NCBI GenBank assembly: GCA_910588215.1
Contig: CAJUQJ010000006.1
Span: 62,001 to 126,000, forward strand
Reading direction: 5' to 3'
DNA length: 64,000 nucleotides
DNA from: an uncultured Lachnospiraceae bacterium
Lineage (GTDB): Bacteria > Bacillota > Clostridia > Lachnospirales > Lachnospiraceae
The position numbers were made by a program, and so were the translations under genes. How positions within the stretch are numbered: position 1 is the first letter of the stretch; each line of letters begins with the position of its first letter. Below, piece after piece: positions 36,209 to 45,323 of this stretch. The notes under the pieces were generated by a model. It saw nothing but the letters and a program-made list of their open reading frames with translations, had not been told where the DNA came from and did not search any database.

Positions 36209-38653
36209 TTATAAAGCAACCACTATCTCTTTCTCACTCCACGCCAGCGCCGTCTCTTCCGTCACCTGATTCTTACATACCATCCCGATCCGGTATGTCC
36301 CGGCTTCCAGATCCCTTTTCAAGACCCTCAGCACAAACCCGGCAAGTTCGATATGCTCTTCCCCACGCAGACTTTCCACCACATCCCTGCGATACCAATC
36401 CGCCGGAACTGCCATATATCCTGACACAGCCATGTCACCCGTACCGGCTTCGACCCTTTGCAGCAGCAATGTCTTATCATAATATGCGTTATCCTCTCCC
36501 GACACATAGCACCACCCCATGATCCAGACGATATCAGGCTCTTCTTCCCGTATCTTGTGCTGCATCTCCGCTCTGTCCACTATCAGCTTCAGACATTCCT
36601 CCCGGCTGCGCTTAAGGAGTTCACCTCGCAGCGGCATGACTTCCTGCGTGCAGAGAGAATCCTCATAGGCGAATTTATGATTACAGCGATAATCCGAAGC
36701 ATTGTCGATCAGCGACTCGTGATAGAAGGGATCCTGGCCATTCATCTGTGGATGCCTGTCATAAAGATGCTGCTTTTCCTGCAGCAGCCGCTCCCACTTA
36801 TGCTCGTCAAACTCGTCCAGCCCGCGGCTTAACGATTCGTGATGGTACAGCACGGCATCGTTTCTTTGCACGTTGTAGTATCCGGCCTCTGCCAGCTTAA
36901 AGCAAAATTCCACATCATTATAGGAAACGGCCATCGACTCATCGAATCCACCCACTTCTTCATACTTTGCCCGAGCCACCATCAGACACGCCGCCGTCAC
37001 GCCGATCATGTTATAGGTCACCCTGTTATGCCCATAGTAGTAGTCCCTGTCGTCCTGGAAGGTCACCAGCTTATGGGACGGCCCGATCCGCAGGTTCGTG
37101 ATACCCACATGCTGGATCTGTCTTGTACCGGCATACCATAATTTTGCTCCCACCGCTCCGGTATTGGACTGGATGGCCTGACCGACCATCCGTCCCAACC
37201 AACTCTTCTCTATAATCTCTATGTCATCATTCAGAAAAAGAAGAAGATCCCCCTGCGCCCGTGTCGCTCCCAGATTACACATTTTAGAAAAGTTGAAGGG
37301 CATTTCTTCGTATAGATAAAGGAAACGGTACTCTTTCTGCAGCTTCTGCAGTCGCATACGATTCTGCTCATTGCTACCGTTATCTACCACGATCCATTCA
37401 TAACAGTCATACTGCGTCTTCTTCCGAAACGAGCTTAAGCATTGTTCCAGCACTTCCGGATGATCCTTCGACGGAATCACCACCGACACCAACGGATGAG
37501 GATGGATGTGCTTGTCAACGCTCTGCGCACGCGCACAGCGGTCTCTTCCGGATATGGACGTATCGTATACGATATGGTATATATCCGGCTCCTGCCCGCA
37601 CTGCAGGCTCCCCCGCCTTCCGCGTCTGTACAGTGCCGCCTCTCTCACTGCCCTGTATTCCGCGCCGACTCCCGTCAGATGCAGTCCCTGCTCCAACTCC
37701 TGGATCAGACATTGTTCCGCCCGGATAAATCTCTCCTCTCTTTCCCCACAGGCCTCAATCTTCTCCCGCTCTCCGCCGTCCGGCTCGTATAACTGATGAA
37801 AAAGCACCCGTGGGATATGCCCGATGCTTTCGGAAAGCGGCACATTGCCGAACTGCTGCCGCCGCATGACAGCCTCCTCCAAATACAAGCAAAGATTATA
37901 GAACCTTACGCTCTGACCGATAGCTTCCGTCTGAAAATATTCCGGCCGGACACCGTCCTCCTGCAGCACTTCCGCCAATAGTTCCTCCCGCGCCGCCACC
38001 AGATGTCCCCAATAATTATATGACAGCAGCGTATCCGGTGAATAGCACGGCTTAAACCATGGCTGCATGCGCTGCGAAAGATTCTCCCAATAAAAATCTT
38101 CATCCGTATAGGCTATAATGCACGATCTGTTCTTATCGAAATAAGCTTTAATTTCCTCAAATGCACTCGGGCAGATGACGCCGCCACCGTAAGTCAGAAG
38201 TACGATATCCGTTCCCGGCACGCGAACGGCTTCCCAATCACTGACTGACAGCGCATGCTCTCCGGATGCCGCTTTCCCGTCCTGCGAAGACGACACATCG
38301 TCTGATCCGTTTCCCTGCCCGCTCTTTTCCTGCGACAGCCATAGCTGATAGGGCTGTTTCTGGCGCCGCACTTCCTGTATATAACGCAGAAAACAGGCGT
38401 TCTTTACAGAACCCCTGTTCTTTTCCTTATGCTGTTGCAGACGGTCGCACAGATTCTCGTACAGTTTCCGAAAAGGCACCGTTGCTTTCCAAAAGGGCGT
38501 CGCACAGATCCGTTCCAGATTATCGCTTAAGTCCGCCTGTCTTCTCTCCGCATCCGCAATATGCTCCGCCAGCACAATATTCTGTTTCCGTTCCTTCTCA
38601 TAAGCCGCCGCATAATAAGCGGCCCAGCTGTACTTCTCTGTTCCTCTGCTCAT
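36209..38653 (-). CDS. GT2 glycosyltransferase with coiled coil and beta C-domain
   Basis: The ATG at 38653 overlaps the stop of the upstream methyltransferase gene by 4 bp (ATGA), indicating translational coupling. The 814-residue protein has an N-terminal coiled coil (about 10-60), a degenerate first GT2-like domain (about 135-380; the usual DxD is TDEDFYW, weakly kept) and an intact second GT2 domain (about 388-640) with VSVVIPSKDHPE, WIVVDNGSNEQ, LLFLNDDIEI and SYNDVEFCFKLAEAGY. A beta-rich tail (about 690-814) may bind glycan. The protein is a paralogue of the 34022 protein. It probably acts with the adjacent methyltransferase-kinase at the chain end. Confidence 0.85.
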   Translation of the reverse strand: MSRGTEKYSWAAYYAAAYEKERKQNIVLAEHIADAERRQADLSDNLERICATPFWKATVPFRKLYENLCDRLQQHKEKNRGSVKNACFLRYIQEVRRQKQPYQLWLSQEKSGQGNGSDDVSSSQDGKAASGEHALSVSDWEAVRVPGTDIVLLTYGGGVICPSAFEEIKAYFDKNRSCIIAYTDEDFYWENLSQRMQPWFKPCYSPDTLLSYNYWGHLVAAREELLAEVLQEDGVRPEYFQTEAIGQSVRFYNLCLYLEEAVMRRQQFGNVPLSESIGHIPRVLFHQLYEPDGGEREKIEACGEREERFIRAEQCLIQELEQGLHLTGVGAEYRAVREAALYRRGRRGSLQCGQEPDIYHIVYDTSISGRDRCARAQSVDKHIHPHPLVSVVIPSKDHPEVLEQCLSSFRKKTQYDCYEWIVVDNGSNEQNRMRLQKLQKEYRFLYLYEEMPFNFSKMCNLGATRAQGDLLLFLNDDIEIIEKSWLGRMVGQAIQSNTGAVGAKLWYAGTRQIQHVGITNLRIGPSHKLVTFQDDRDYYYGHNRVTYNMIGVTAACLMVARAKYEEVGGFDESMAVSYNDVEFCFKLAEAGYYNVQRNDAVLYHHESLSRGLDEFDEHKWERLLQEKQHLYDRHPQMNGQDPFYHESLIDNASDYRCNHKFAYEDSLCTQEVMPLRGELLKRSREECLKLIVDRAEMQHKIREEEPDIVWIMGWCYVSGEDNAYYDKTLLLQRVEAGTGDMAVSGYMAVPADWYRRDVVESLRGEEHIELAGFVLRVLKRDLEAGTYRIGMVCKNQVTEETALAWSEKEIVVAL

Positions 38654-40740
38654 ACACCCCAAAAACCTCTTCTCTGCATATGCTTCGCCGTCTCTTCCGG
38701 CAGCCTCGTCACCGTCATCTTTACTTGCAGCAGATTGCGTTCCTCACCGGACATCCCCATCAGGGAGAACGTTATGTTCGGATCCTTTGTCGGGAAAACA
38801 TAAGTATTCTCTCCGACCTTAACGCCGTTATTCTGAACTCGTCTGCCCTTTAAAGGTATCATCGCGCCGTTCCAACGAATCTCCTGCAGATAGACAAGGC
38901 AGCAATCACTGCAGGGATCGATTCGCAGAGCGCTCCGGCCTCTGGCGATGACCACCTCCAGTTCGGTCATGCCCTCCGGCGTGACTCTCAGCTGCTCTTC
39001 CGACGCTTCCTCTATAAAAAACGACTGTTCTTCTTGAAAGCCCCTGCCCGTATCCTCATAAATCTGAATCCGATCCCTGTTGTCCGCCTGCCTCTGCCCA
39101 CGGCAGAAATCTTCCACTGTATAGACCGGATTTCCGATCGTCTCCCGAATCTGCGGCATGGACATCCTCTTGCACGTTACATACTGCTGGAACGCCATTT
39201 CCTGCCTACGGTACTGCTCCGCATCAGACTGTGTTATACCCAGCTTGTCCATAATTAATTCAAGATTTAATTTGTTCCGTTTCTCATTCTCCAGTATATA
39301 ACAGTAAACTGCGCGGAACGCAATCTCCTTCGTCTCGATCTTCCTCTCGAAACTCCATTCATAATCTATCACATTCCAATCAGCTTCCAGATCTCTCGGC
39401 ACGATGATATTCGCAAAGATCAGATCGTAGTCCGCGACCTGCTGCTCCTCCCCAAAGGAGATCCTACGCAGATATTCATCAAACAGACACTGAAATCCCT
39501 CTACATTATCCTTCTCCAGACAGGCATCCAACAATTCTTCCAGCCTGACACCGACAATATATTCCAGCTGAAGACAGGGCACATCCTCCGCCGTCCGCTC
39601 TAACTTGCAGTGGTTGACAGACAGTCCGCTGCCTGCAAACCGCTCCGACAGCTTCCCGGCCATAGCAGCGGTCCCCTCTATATGCTCCCATGCGGCTCTC
39701 GATAACGGGTGTTTCTCTATGATTTTCCCCTGGGCGGTCCTTTTCTGGACAGTCTTGATACAGAATTCCTCTTTCCTGTCATTGGAATATTTCACATACT
39801 GCTCTTCCAATGCAGGCCCCAGCAGGAGCATGTAAGAATTGGAAAACAGCGGAAACTGTTTTTCCTGCAAAATGGTATCGAAAACCTTTTTCTCATCGAA
39901 CAACAGCAGTCTGTCCCTGTCGAAGTTGCGCAGATTGGAGGAAAGTTCTCCCTTCTGCGGCAGTCTCGCGTCAGAGTACAGGCTTGTCATAAACTTATAA
40001 TCCGGATACGGGTAATACATCTGTGCCTGCGTAAACCCACAGTTCCTGGCGATTCCAAGCAGTCCGTCCCGTGTAAATGTTCTCACCACACCGCCCTCCG
40101 GATAATTCTCCAGTCCCGTGAAATAAGAGCCCAGATGGTCCTCCCGGCATCCTGCCCAATATTTCAGGCCAAACTTATTCTCTATGGCGATCGCGATATG
40201 TCCCTCCGGTTTTACATGTTTCCTGATGATATTCAGGAAACTCTCATAGGGTTTATCTGACTGAATATAAGCCTGTGCATATTCAAACACGCCGATCAGG
40301 CAGATATAATCATAATCGCAGGGCAACTCCGGCTCAATATCCTGAAAATTCCCCACATGGATCGTCACATTACCGGACTCCATATGTCGGTAGGCATTGA
40401 TCCTGCTGCGCTTGCCGGACAGATCGATGCAAGTCACTTCCCCCGCCTTCCCGGCCAGGGTTCCTGTGATCGCTCCGCATCCCGATCCGACTTCCAGCAC
40501 TTTCATATCCTTCGTGATCGGCAGCCACTCTACAATATTCCCCCGCAACGGCGACAGATGATAAAGGATTGGCCAGCTCCGCTTTTCCTCGATGATGCGC
40601 TGATATTCAACGGCGGAATAGCTGCGGGCGATCTCTAACAGCTCGTCCTCCACGTCCCCGTCGCAATAACGATCCTCTCCCGGATAGTGCGTCAGATCCA
40701 GTTTAATTTTTCCGATTTCCTCTATCCTTTTTTCCGGCAT
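38650..40740 (-). CDS. SAM methyltransferase fused to a kinase-like domain (WbdD-type candidate)
   Basis: The ATG at 40740 has AGGG 8 bases upstream. The 696-residue protein overlaps wzt by 38 bp and the next GT gene by 4 bp. Residues about 45-260 are a class I methyltransferase with motif I VLEVGSGCGAITG (81-93) and CIDLSG. Residues about 300-490 look like a choline-kinase/APH-type kinase: a possible beta-3 Lys in FCIKTV (K329), the catalytic-loop pattern D439-x4-N444 in DYDLIFANI, and the metal Asp459 in VIDYEW. A beta-rich domain closes the protein. In E. coli O8/O9a, the methyltransferase-kinase WbdD caps the growing O-chain, and capping is read by the Wzt carbohydrate domain. The same gene neighbours here suggest the same job. 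Kinase activity is inferred. Confidence 0.75.
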   Translation of the reverse strand: MPEKRIEEIGKIKLDLTHYPGEDRYCDGDVEDELLEIARSYSAVEYQRIIEEKRSWPILYHLSPLRGNIVEWLPITKDMKVLEVGSGCGAITGTLAGKAGEVTCIDLSGKRSRINAYRHMESGNVTIHVGNFQDIEPELPCDYDYICLIGVFEYAQAYIQSDKPYESFLNIIRKHVKPEGHIAIAIENKFGLKYWAGCREDHLGSYFTGLENYPEGGVVRTFTRDGLLGIARNCGFTQAQMYYPYPDYKFMTSLYSDARLPQKGELSSNLRNFDRDRLLLFDEKKVFDTILQEKQFPLFSNSYMLLLGPALEEQYVKYSNDRKEEFCIKTVQKRTAQGKIIEKHPLSRAAWEHIEGTAAMAGKLSERFAGSGLSVNHCKLERTAEDVPCLQLEYIVGVRLEELLDACLEKDNVEGFQCLFDEYLRRISFGEEQQVADYDLIFANIIVPRDLEADWNVIDYEWSFERKIETKEIAFRAVYCYILENEKRNKLNLELIMDKLGITQSDAEQYRRQEMAFQQYVTCKRMSMPQIRETIGNPVYTVEDFCRGQRQADNRDRIQIYEDTGRGFQEEQSFFIEEASEEQLRVTPEGMTELEVVIARGRSALRIDPCSDCCLVYLQEIRWNGAMIPLKGRRVQNNGVKVGENTYVFPTKDPNITFSLMGMSGEERNLLQVKMTVTRLPEETAKHMQRRGFWGV

Positions 40741-42139
40741 CCCTTTTTCCCTCACGTGCCTGTCCCTTCCTAACCTCTATCCTGGAATTCATATCATAGA
40801 ATCCAACCGTGTTCTTATCTGAAATGACCGTCAGATTAAGTACATCATATAATCTGTGATAGACTGTAAAATCATCTTCCTCATAACCGGTCACGCCCAG
40901 AGAAAGCAGATACTCCCCGCCCTGCAGGTTCATCTCCTGGGTAAAATCCACCTCATACACTTCTCCTGCCTTCACCGGTTCCAGAAAAGCCTTCTCAAAC
41001 ATGGTATTCGTGCCGGTAATCTCTGTACCCCGCACATTCTTGATCGTAAATGCAAAGATCGGTGCCTGCAGGTCCTCCGTCATCTTCACTTTCATATGGA
41101 TCGTAAAAGAATTGCCTTTCAAGATCGCAGACGTCGTAATGCCTTTATCGTCACGGATATAATATTCCGTGATCACGGCTTTCTTAGAGCCGTATTCCAG
41201 AAGTTCCGGATTCTCTGCAATGCCGCCGGATACACCATTTGCTCCGGACTTAGCCTCCGCTCCCGGGGACGTCTCTGCATCTTCCTGTCGGCCTGCCTCG
41301 GCAGCCGTCTTCGACGCGGTACCACTCCTTTTCTTTGCGGCGTTTCTCAGCTGCTCGTCATCGAGCAGCCGCGTCTGCTCTTCTTCCGCTGCCGGTGCGG
41401 CATACTGTCCGACCAATACCTGTTTATAGGTGTCGATCATCTCTTTCGCCGTCCCCTCGCCCAGCTTCGTTCCCTGGTTGAGCAGCACGACTCTGTCACA
41501 GTATTTGCTGATGCTGCTCAGATCATGGCTGACAAAGACAATGGTCTTGCCCATCTCCTTAAATTCCTCGAACTTATGATAGCATTTCGCCTGGAAAAAG
41601 ACGTCTCCCACAGACAAAGCCTCATCCACGATCAGAATCTCCGGATCGATATTGATCGCCACCGCAAAAGCAAGGCGCACGAACATACCACTAGAATATG
41701 TCTTCACCGGCTGATAGACGTACTCTCCGATATCCGCAAATTCCAGAATAGAGTCCAGCTTCTCATCGATCTCCTTCTCTGTAAAGCCGATCATAGTGCC
41801 GTTCAAATAGATATTCTCAATTCCGTTATATTCATTATTAAAACCGGCACCAAGCTCCAGCAGAGCCGAAATCCGGCCATTCACGGTCACACTCCCTCTG
41901 CTGGGGTTCAAGACACCTGTGATGATCTTCAGGATCGTAGACTTCCCGGAACCGTTCGTGCCGATGATACCCACACACTCCCCCTGCCGGATAGTCAGGT
42001 CTATCCCCTTCAGGGCATGATGCTGTGTGTGATGCTTTCCACGTCCGATCCCCAACGTCTCTTTCAACCGGTCAGAAGGCTTGTCATACAATTTATAAAT
42101 TTTCTCGAGACCCGTTACCTGTATCGCAATATTATCCAT
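40703..42139 (-). CDS. wzt: Polysaccharide ABC exporter ATPase with C-terminal glycan-binding domain
   Basis: The 478-residue protein has an ABC domain (about 1-250) with Walker A GTNGSGKS (61-68), signature YSSGM (about 151-155), Walker B ILIVDEAL and the switch His in FVSHDL. A charged, Ala/Glu-rich linker (about 255-315) leads to a beta-sandwich domain (about 318-455) of the Wzt C-terminal type, which in E. coli O8/O9a and Klebsiella binds the chain end of the substrate. With the permease it would export a lipid-linked glycan from cytoplasm to the outside. The domain is present only in systems with chain-end recognition, in keeping with the adjacent methyltransferase-kinase fusion. Confidence 0.92.
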   Translation of the reverse strand: MDNIAIQVTGLEKIYKLYDKPSDRLKETLGIGRGKHHTQHHALKGIDLTIRQGECVGIIGTNGSGKSTILKIITGVLNPSRGSVTVNGRISALLELGAGFNNEYNGIENIYLNGTMIGFTEKEIDEKLDSILEFADIGEYVYQPVKTYSSGMFVRLAFAVAINIDPEILIVDEALSVGDVFFQAKCYHKFEEFKEMGKTIVFVSHDLSSISKYCDRVVLLNQGTKLGEGTAKEMIDTYKQVLVGQYAAPAAEEEQTRLLDDEQLRNAAKKRSGTASKTAAEAGRQEDAETSPGAEAKSGANGVSGGIAENPELLEYGSKKAVITEYYIRDDKGITTSAILKGNSFTIHMKVKMTEDLQAPIFAFTIKNVRGTEITGTNTMFEKAFLEPVKAGEVYEVDFTQEMNLQGGEYLLSLGVTGYEEDDFTVYHRLYDVLNLTVISDKNTVGFYDMNSRIEVRKGQAREGKRDAGKKDRGNRKN

Positions 42140-42213
42140 AATTTGTCCTATCTATCCCGTGCAGACTGCCGCGTGATCTGCCTTGCCGTAACACATATAA
42201 CTCCCATGTCCTG

Positions 42214-43245
42214 CTATAGTACATCCGCAAAATGCACCCGCATCTTCCGGAAGATCAGCGTCCCGATACAGAACAAGCTGATCGTAAAGATCCAGAAATA
42301 AGTAGAAGAATAGAAATGCTCCCAAAACCACTCTTCCTCATAAATCGCGCTTCTGTATCCGTTCACAATATATACGAGCGGATTCAGCTTGAAAAGCATC
42401 TTCATATTATCTGTCTTAAGCATCGTAATGCTCCACAGAATTGGGGTCGCCCACATACCGATCTGCAGAGCGATAGAAATGATCTGCTGCAAATCCCTGA
42501 TAAACACTACCAGCGCACAAGTCAGATAGCTCATGCCCAGCACCAACAGAAACATGCAGAAGCTGTAATAGACCAGCTGCAGCGTATACAGGTTCGGATA
42601 ATAACCATATCCTATGGACACACACACAAGCACCACCACGAAGAAAATATGGATGAAAGTTGCCGATATCACCTTGATGATCGGCAAGATACTGATATTG
42701 AACACTACCTTTTTGACCAGATAATTATATTCGAGCAGTGCCATGGTACCCTGCGTGATCGCCTCCGAAAAATAGAACCATGGTACCAGGCCAGCCGTCA
42801 GATACAGAACATAAGGCACTTCCAAACCGCTTGCCACCATCTGACTTCTCGTATCAAACACTTTGTCGAAAACGATCCAGTACATTACAACCGTCACGAT
42901 GGGCTGCGCCGTCGCCCAGATAATGCCCAGATAAGACCCGGCATAACGATTCTTAAAATCATTCTTCGACAACTTCCAGATCATCTTCCTGCTCTGAAAA
43001 AGTTCTGCCGGAATGGTCAGGATCCGCTCATAAAAAATCGTAAAAATAATACAGGTAAACGCGATCAGCACACACCCACTGACTTTCTTCATCTGCTCCG
43101 TCACCTGGTCTGCCAGCGGATTATGATGCCTGACCAGCACTGCAGCCAGAAGCAGGCCAAGCCCCCAGAAAATGGCAACCCCTATGGACTTTCTGGGTGT
43201 TCTTATTTTCTTGATAGAATGATTGATATACTCTGTCTTTTCCAC
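42214..43245 (-). CDS. wzm: Polysaccharide ABC exporter permease
   Basis: The start is GTG at 43245 with AGGGAA upstream. The 343-residue ABC-2 type permease has an N-terminal two-helix extension (about 20-75), then the usual six spans. WKLSKNDFKNRYAGSYLGIIWATAQP (about 98-123) is the conserved cytoplasmic interface helix of Wzm/TagG proteins. The gap to wzt is 74 bp. It forms the membrane channel of the exporter. The two extra N-terminal helices make it longer than the common 260-270-residue form. Confidence 0.92.
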   Translation of the reverse strand: MEKTEYINHSIKKIRTPRKSIGVAIFWGLGLLLAAVLVRHHNPLADQVTEQMKKVSGCVLIAFTCIIFTIFYERILTIPAELFQSRKMIWKLSKNDFKNRYAGSYLGIIWATAQPIVTVVMYWIVFDKVFDTRSQMVASGLEVPYVLYLTAGLVPWFYFSEAITQGTMALLEYNYLVKKVVFNISILPIIKVISATFIHIFFVVVLVCVSIGYGYYPNLYTLQLVYYSFCMFLLVLGMSYLTCALVVFIRDLQQIISIALQIGMWATPILWSITMLKTDNMKMLFKLNPLVYIVNGYRSAIYEEEWFWEHFYSSTYFWIFTISLFCIGTLIFRKMRVHFADVL

Positions 43246-43270
43246 GTTCCCTATTCCCTGCTCTTAATTT

Positions 43271-43345
43271 GTAACAGTTCAGCCCTCATCATTCATTAAA
43301 GAGTCTGCTGCGCATACAACGCCGCTTTGCGGCTCACATTTTATT
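43271..43345. repeat. R2 palindromic element, copy 3 (truncated)
   Basis: It starts GTAACAGTTCAGCC (43271-43284) and matches the first 70 bases of copy 1, including the GCCGC/GCGGC hairpin (43321-43333). The right end is missing; the rfbC stop codon lies at 43346. The element is therefore a partial copy. Confidence 0.75.
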
Positions 43346-43909
43346 TCATTTGCGGTACTGCTTGGTATATGCCGCAAGGCCTTCCCACTTCGTATCCTTC
43401 TCAGACATGACAGGCTGTGTCCCTTCCGCGATCGGCCAGTCAATACCAATAGCCGGATCGTTCCAGATGATCCCGCCCTCATCATTGGGATGGTAGAAAT
43501 CCGTACATTTATAGGCAAACTCCGCATGATCGGACAGCACCAGAAAACCATGGGCAAAATTCTTCGGGATAAAAAACTGTTTCCTGTTTTCTGCCGAAAG
43601 GATCACGCCAAACCACTTCCCGTAAGTCGCAGAACCCGGTCTTAAGTCCACCGCCACGTCAAAAACCTCCCCGTTTACGACGCGCACCAGCTTGTCCTGC
43701 GGATACTGAATCTGAAAGTGCAGACCGCGGAGTACATTCTTCGTAGAAGACGACTGATTGTCCTGCACGAAGATCTGATCGATACCGGCCTCCTTAAAAT
43801 CATTGTAATTATACGTCTCCATAAAATAGCCCCTGGAATCGCCGAACACGGTCGGTGTGATCACCTTAAGCCCTTCTATCTCACATGTCTCTACCGTTAT
43901 TTTACCCAT
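43346..43909 (-). CDS. rfbC: dTDP-4-dehydrorhamnose 3,5-epimerase
   Basis: The 187-residue cupin enzyme converts dTDP-4-keto-6-deoxyglucose to the rhamno form. It shows VFGDSRGYFMETYN (about 21-34), the catalytic FVQDNQSSSTKNVLRGLHFQ (about 47-66) with the active His of GLHFQ, and GKWFGVILS...FIPKNFAHGF (about 96-122). Length and motifs are standard. It acts after RfbB and before RfbD, which is not in the window. It lies downstream of rfbA and rfbB, separated from them by a GH25 gene. Confidence 0.95.
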   Translation of the reverse strand: MGKITVETCEIEGLKVITPTVFGDSRGYFMETYNYNDFKEAGIDQIFVQDNQSSSTKNVLRGLHFQIQYPQDKLVRVVNGEVFDVAVDLRPGSATYGKWFGVILSAENRKQFFIPKNFAHGFLVLSDHAEFAYKCTDFYHPNDEGGIIWNDPAIGIDWPIAEGTQPVMSEKDTKWEGLAAYTKQYRK

Positions 43910-43973
43910 GATCTCTATTATCCTCTCTTCTTTATTCTCATGCCTCGTATCTTGTCTCGATCATACTTTTCTC

Positions 43974-45323
43974 TTATTCGTCTCCCACCGGCACATTACC
44001 GCTGTCACCGTTTACCACGCCGGAATATCCTCCTGCTCCCTTCGCGTGATTGATAGAAGTATCGATATTCATATAACACAGGTTAAGATCCACCCGTGTC
44101 TCGATTCCGTCTACCGTACCCTTGGAAGTATACTGCCACATATGGTAATACTCCTCGTAGGCAGGAATATCCGTATACTCTGCCAGCCAGGTCTTGTAGG
44201 AAGACAGTTCCTTCATGTTGACCTGCTCGTTCAGCCAATTCCTCGATCCATAGATACCTGTCTCATACCCAGCCGCAGCTATCGTCTCCAGAAAAGCCTT
44301 GTGGATCTTCGTTCGCTCGGCACTTTCCAATCCATCCGCGCGCCCGCTTCCCCCGGCACTCTCACTGTCCAGAAATACCGGATAATCCACATCATAATCC
44401 TCGATCAGTCGGATCACCATACTGGCTTCCTCCACGGCCTCCACTTCGTCAACTGCCTGCGTAAAGAAGTATACGCCCACCGGAATGTCCGCCTCTATAG
44501 CGCCCTTGATATTCTGCTCATACATAGGATCGAGAACAAGCGCTCCCGTGGATGCACCACGGTATCCGCAACGGATAATGGCAAATTCCACACCGGCATC
44601 CTTAACCTTCTCCCAGTCGATCTCCTTGTTCCATTTGGAAACGTCGATACCAATCCTGGCACTGCCGTGATCTAGTGCAAGATCCGTATTCTCACTGCCG
44701 TCCGCCGTTTCCTCCGCACCCTTCACTTCTTTATCTTCTCTCTCGGCGTCAATATCGTCTTCCGTCATGATCAGGTATTCGATATCATCCAGCACCTGGT
44801 ATTCTATCTCCTGCTTAATCTGGATCGACGTGATCGTATTCGGAACCTGATATCCTTCCGCCTCTTTCAAGGATACGCTGTATTCCCCGGCACGCAGGCC
44901 GTCGATATAGATGATACCGTCCTCATCATGGTCCGTATACTCTCCCAATCCCCGCACTTCGACGACGAAAGGATTCCCGGTCACCAGCCTGCCTATGCTG
45001 TCTACGATCATAATGCGCAGATCCTTGGCCACAGAACTCATCATCAGAGAAACGCTTCTGCCGGAATAGGTCTCAATGCTCTTAAACTTGACTTCCTCAT
45101 CAAAAAAGGTCTCATCCCGCAGAAACGCAGACAGATCACCACCTCTCTGTCCACTTGTCTCCTCAGCTTCTTCCAGTGCCGCAGTCTCCTGTGCCTGCCC
45201 ATAAGCGGAAAATCCCAGCTTCTCTTTGACTGCATCCAGATTGACTACTGCGATCACCCCTGTCACCACAATAAAAACAAATATCACGGCAAACAGCATT
45301 CTTCTCATTCTCTTAGAGTCCAT
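43974..45323 (-). CDS. Membrane-anchored GH25 muramidase-like protein
   Basis: The ATG at 45323 has AGAGG 6 bases upstream and lies inside the end of rfbA (overlap 11 bp), so the genes are coupled. The 449-residue protein has an N-terminal membrane span (about 7-27), a linker, a prealbumin-like domain (about 90-180) and a C-terminal GH25 domain (about 215-430). GH25 catalytic residues are visible in GIDVSKWN and in FLDSES (Asp-x-Glu). It would cut or bind peptidoglycan outside the membrane. It is a smaller paralogue of 47498-50647. Its place between rml genes suggests it prepares wall sites for glycan attachment. Confidence 0.88.
   Translation of the reverse strand: MDSKRMRRMLFAVIFVFIVVTGVIAVVNLDAVKEKLGFSAYGQAQETAALEEAEETSGQRGGDLSAFLRDETFFDEEVKFKSIETYSGRSVSLMMSSVAKDLRIMIVDSIGRLVTGNPFVVEVRGLGEYTDHDEDGIIYIDGLRAGEYSVSLKEAEGYQVPNTITSIQIKQEIEYQVLDDIEYLIMTEDDIDAEREDKEVKGAEETADGSENTDLALDHGSARIGIDVSKWNKEIDWEKVKDAGVEFAIIRCGYRGASTGALVLDPMYEQNIKGAIEADIPVGVYFFTQAVDEVEAVEEASMVIRLIEDYDVDYPVFLDSESAGGSGRADGLESAERTKIHKAFLETIAAAGYETGIYGSRNWLNEQVNMKELSSYKTWLAEYTDIPAYEEYYHMWQYTSKGTVDGIETRVDLNLCYMNIDTSINHAKGAGGYSGVVNGDSGNVPVGDE

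Noticed and set aside
40856..42301. Long plus-strand frame (481 codons) opposite wzt
   Set aside because: The minus strand encodes clear ABC motifs in a full-length gene. The antisense frame has no ribosome site or known motif and follows from codon bias.
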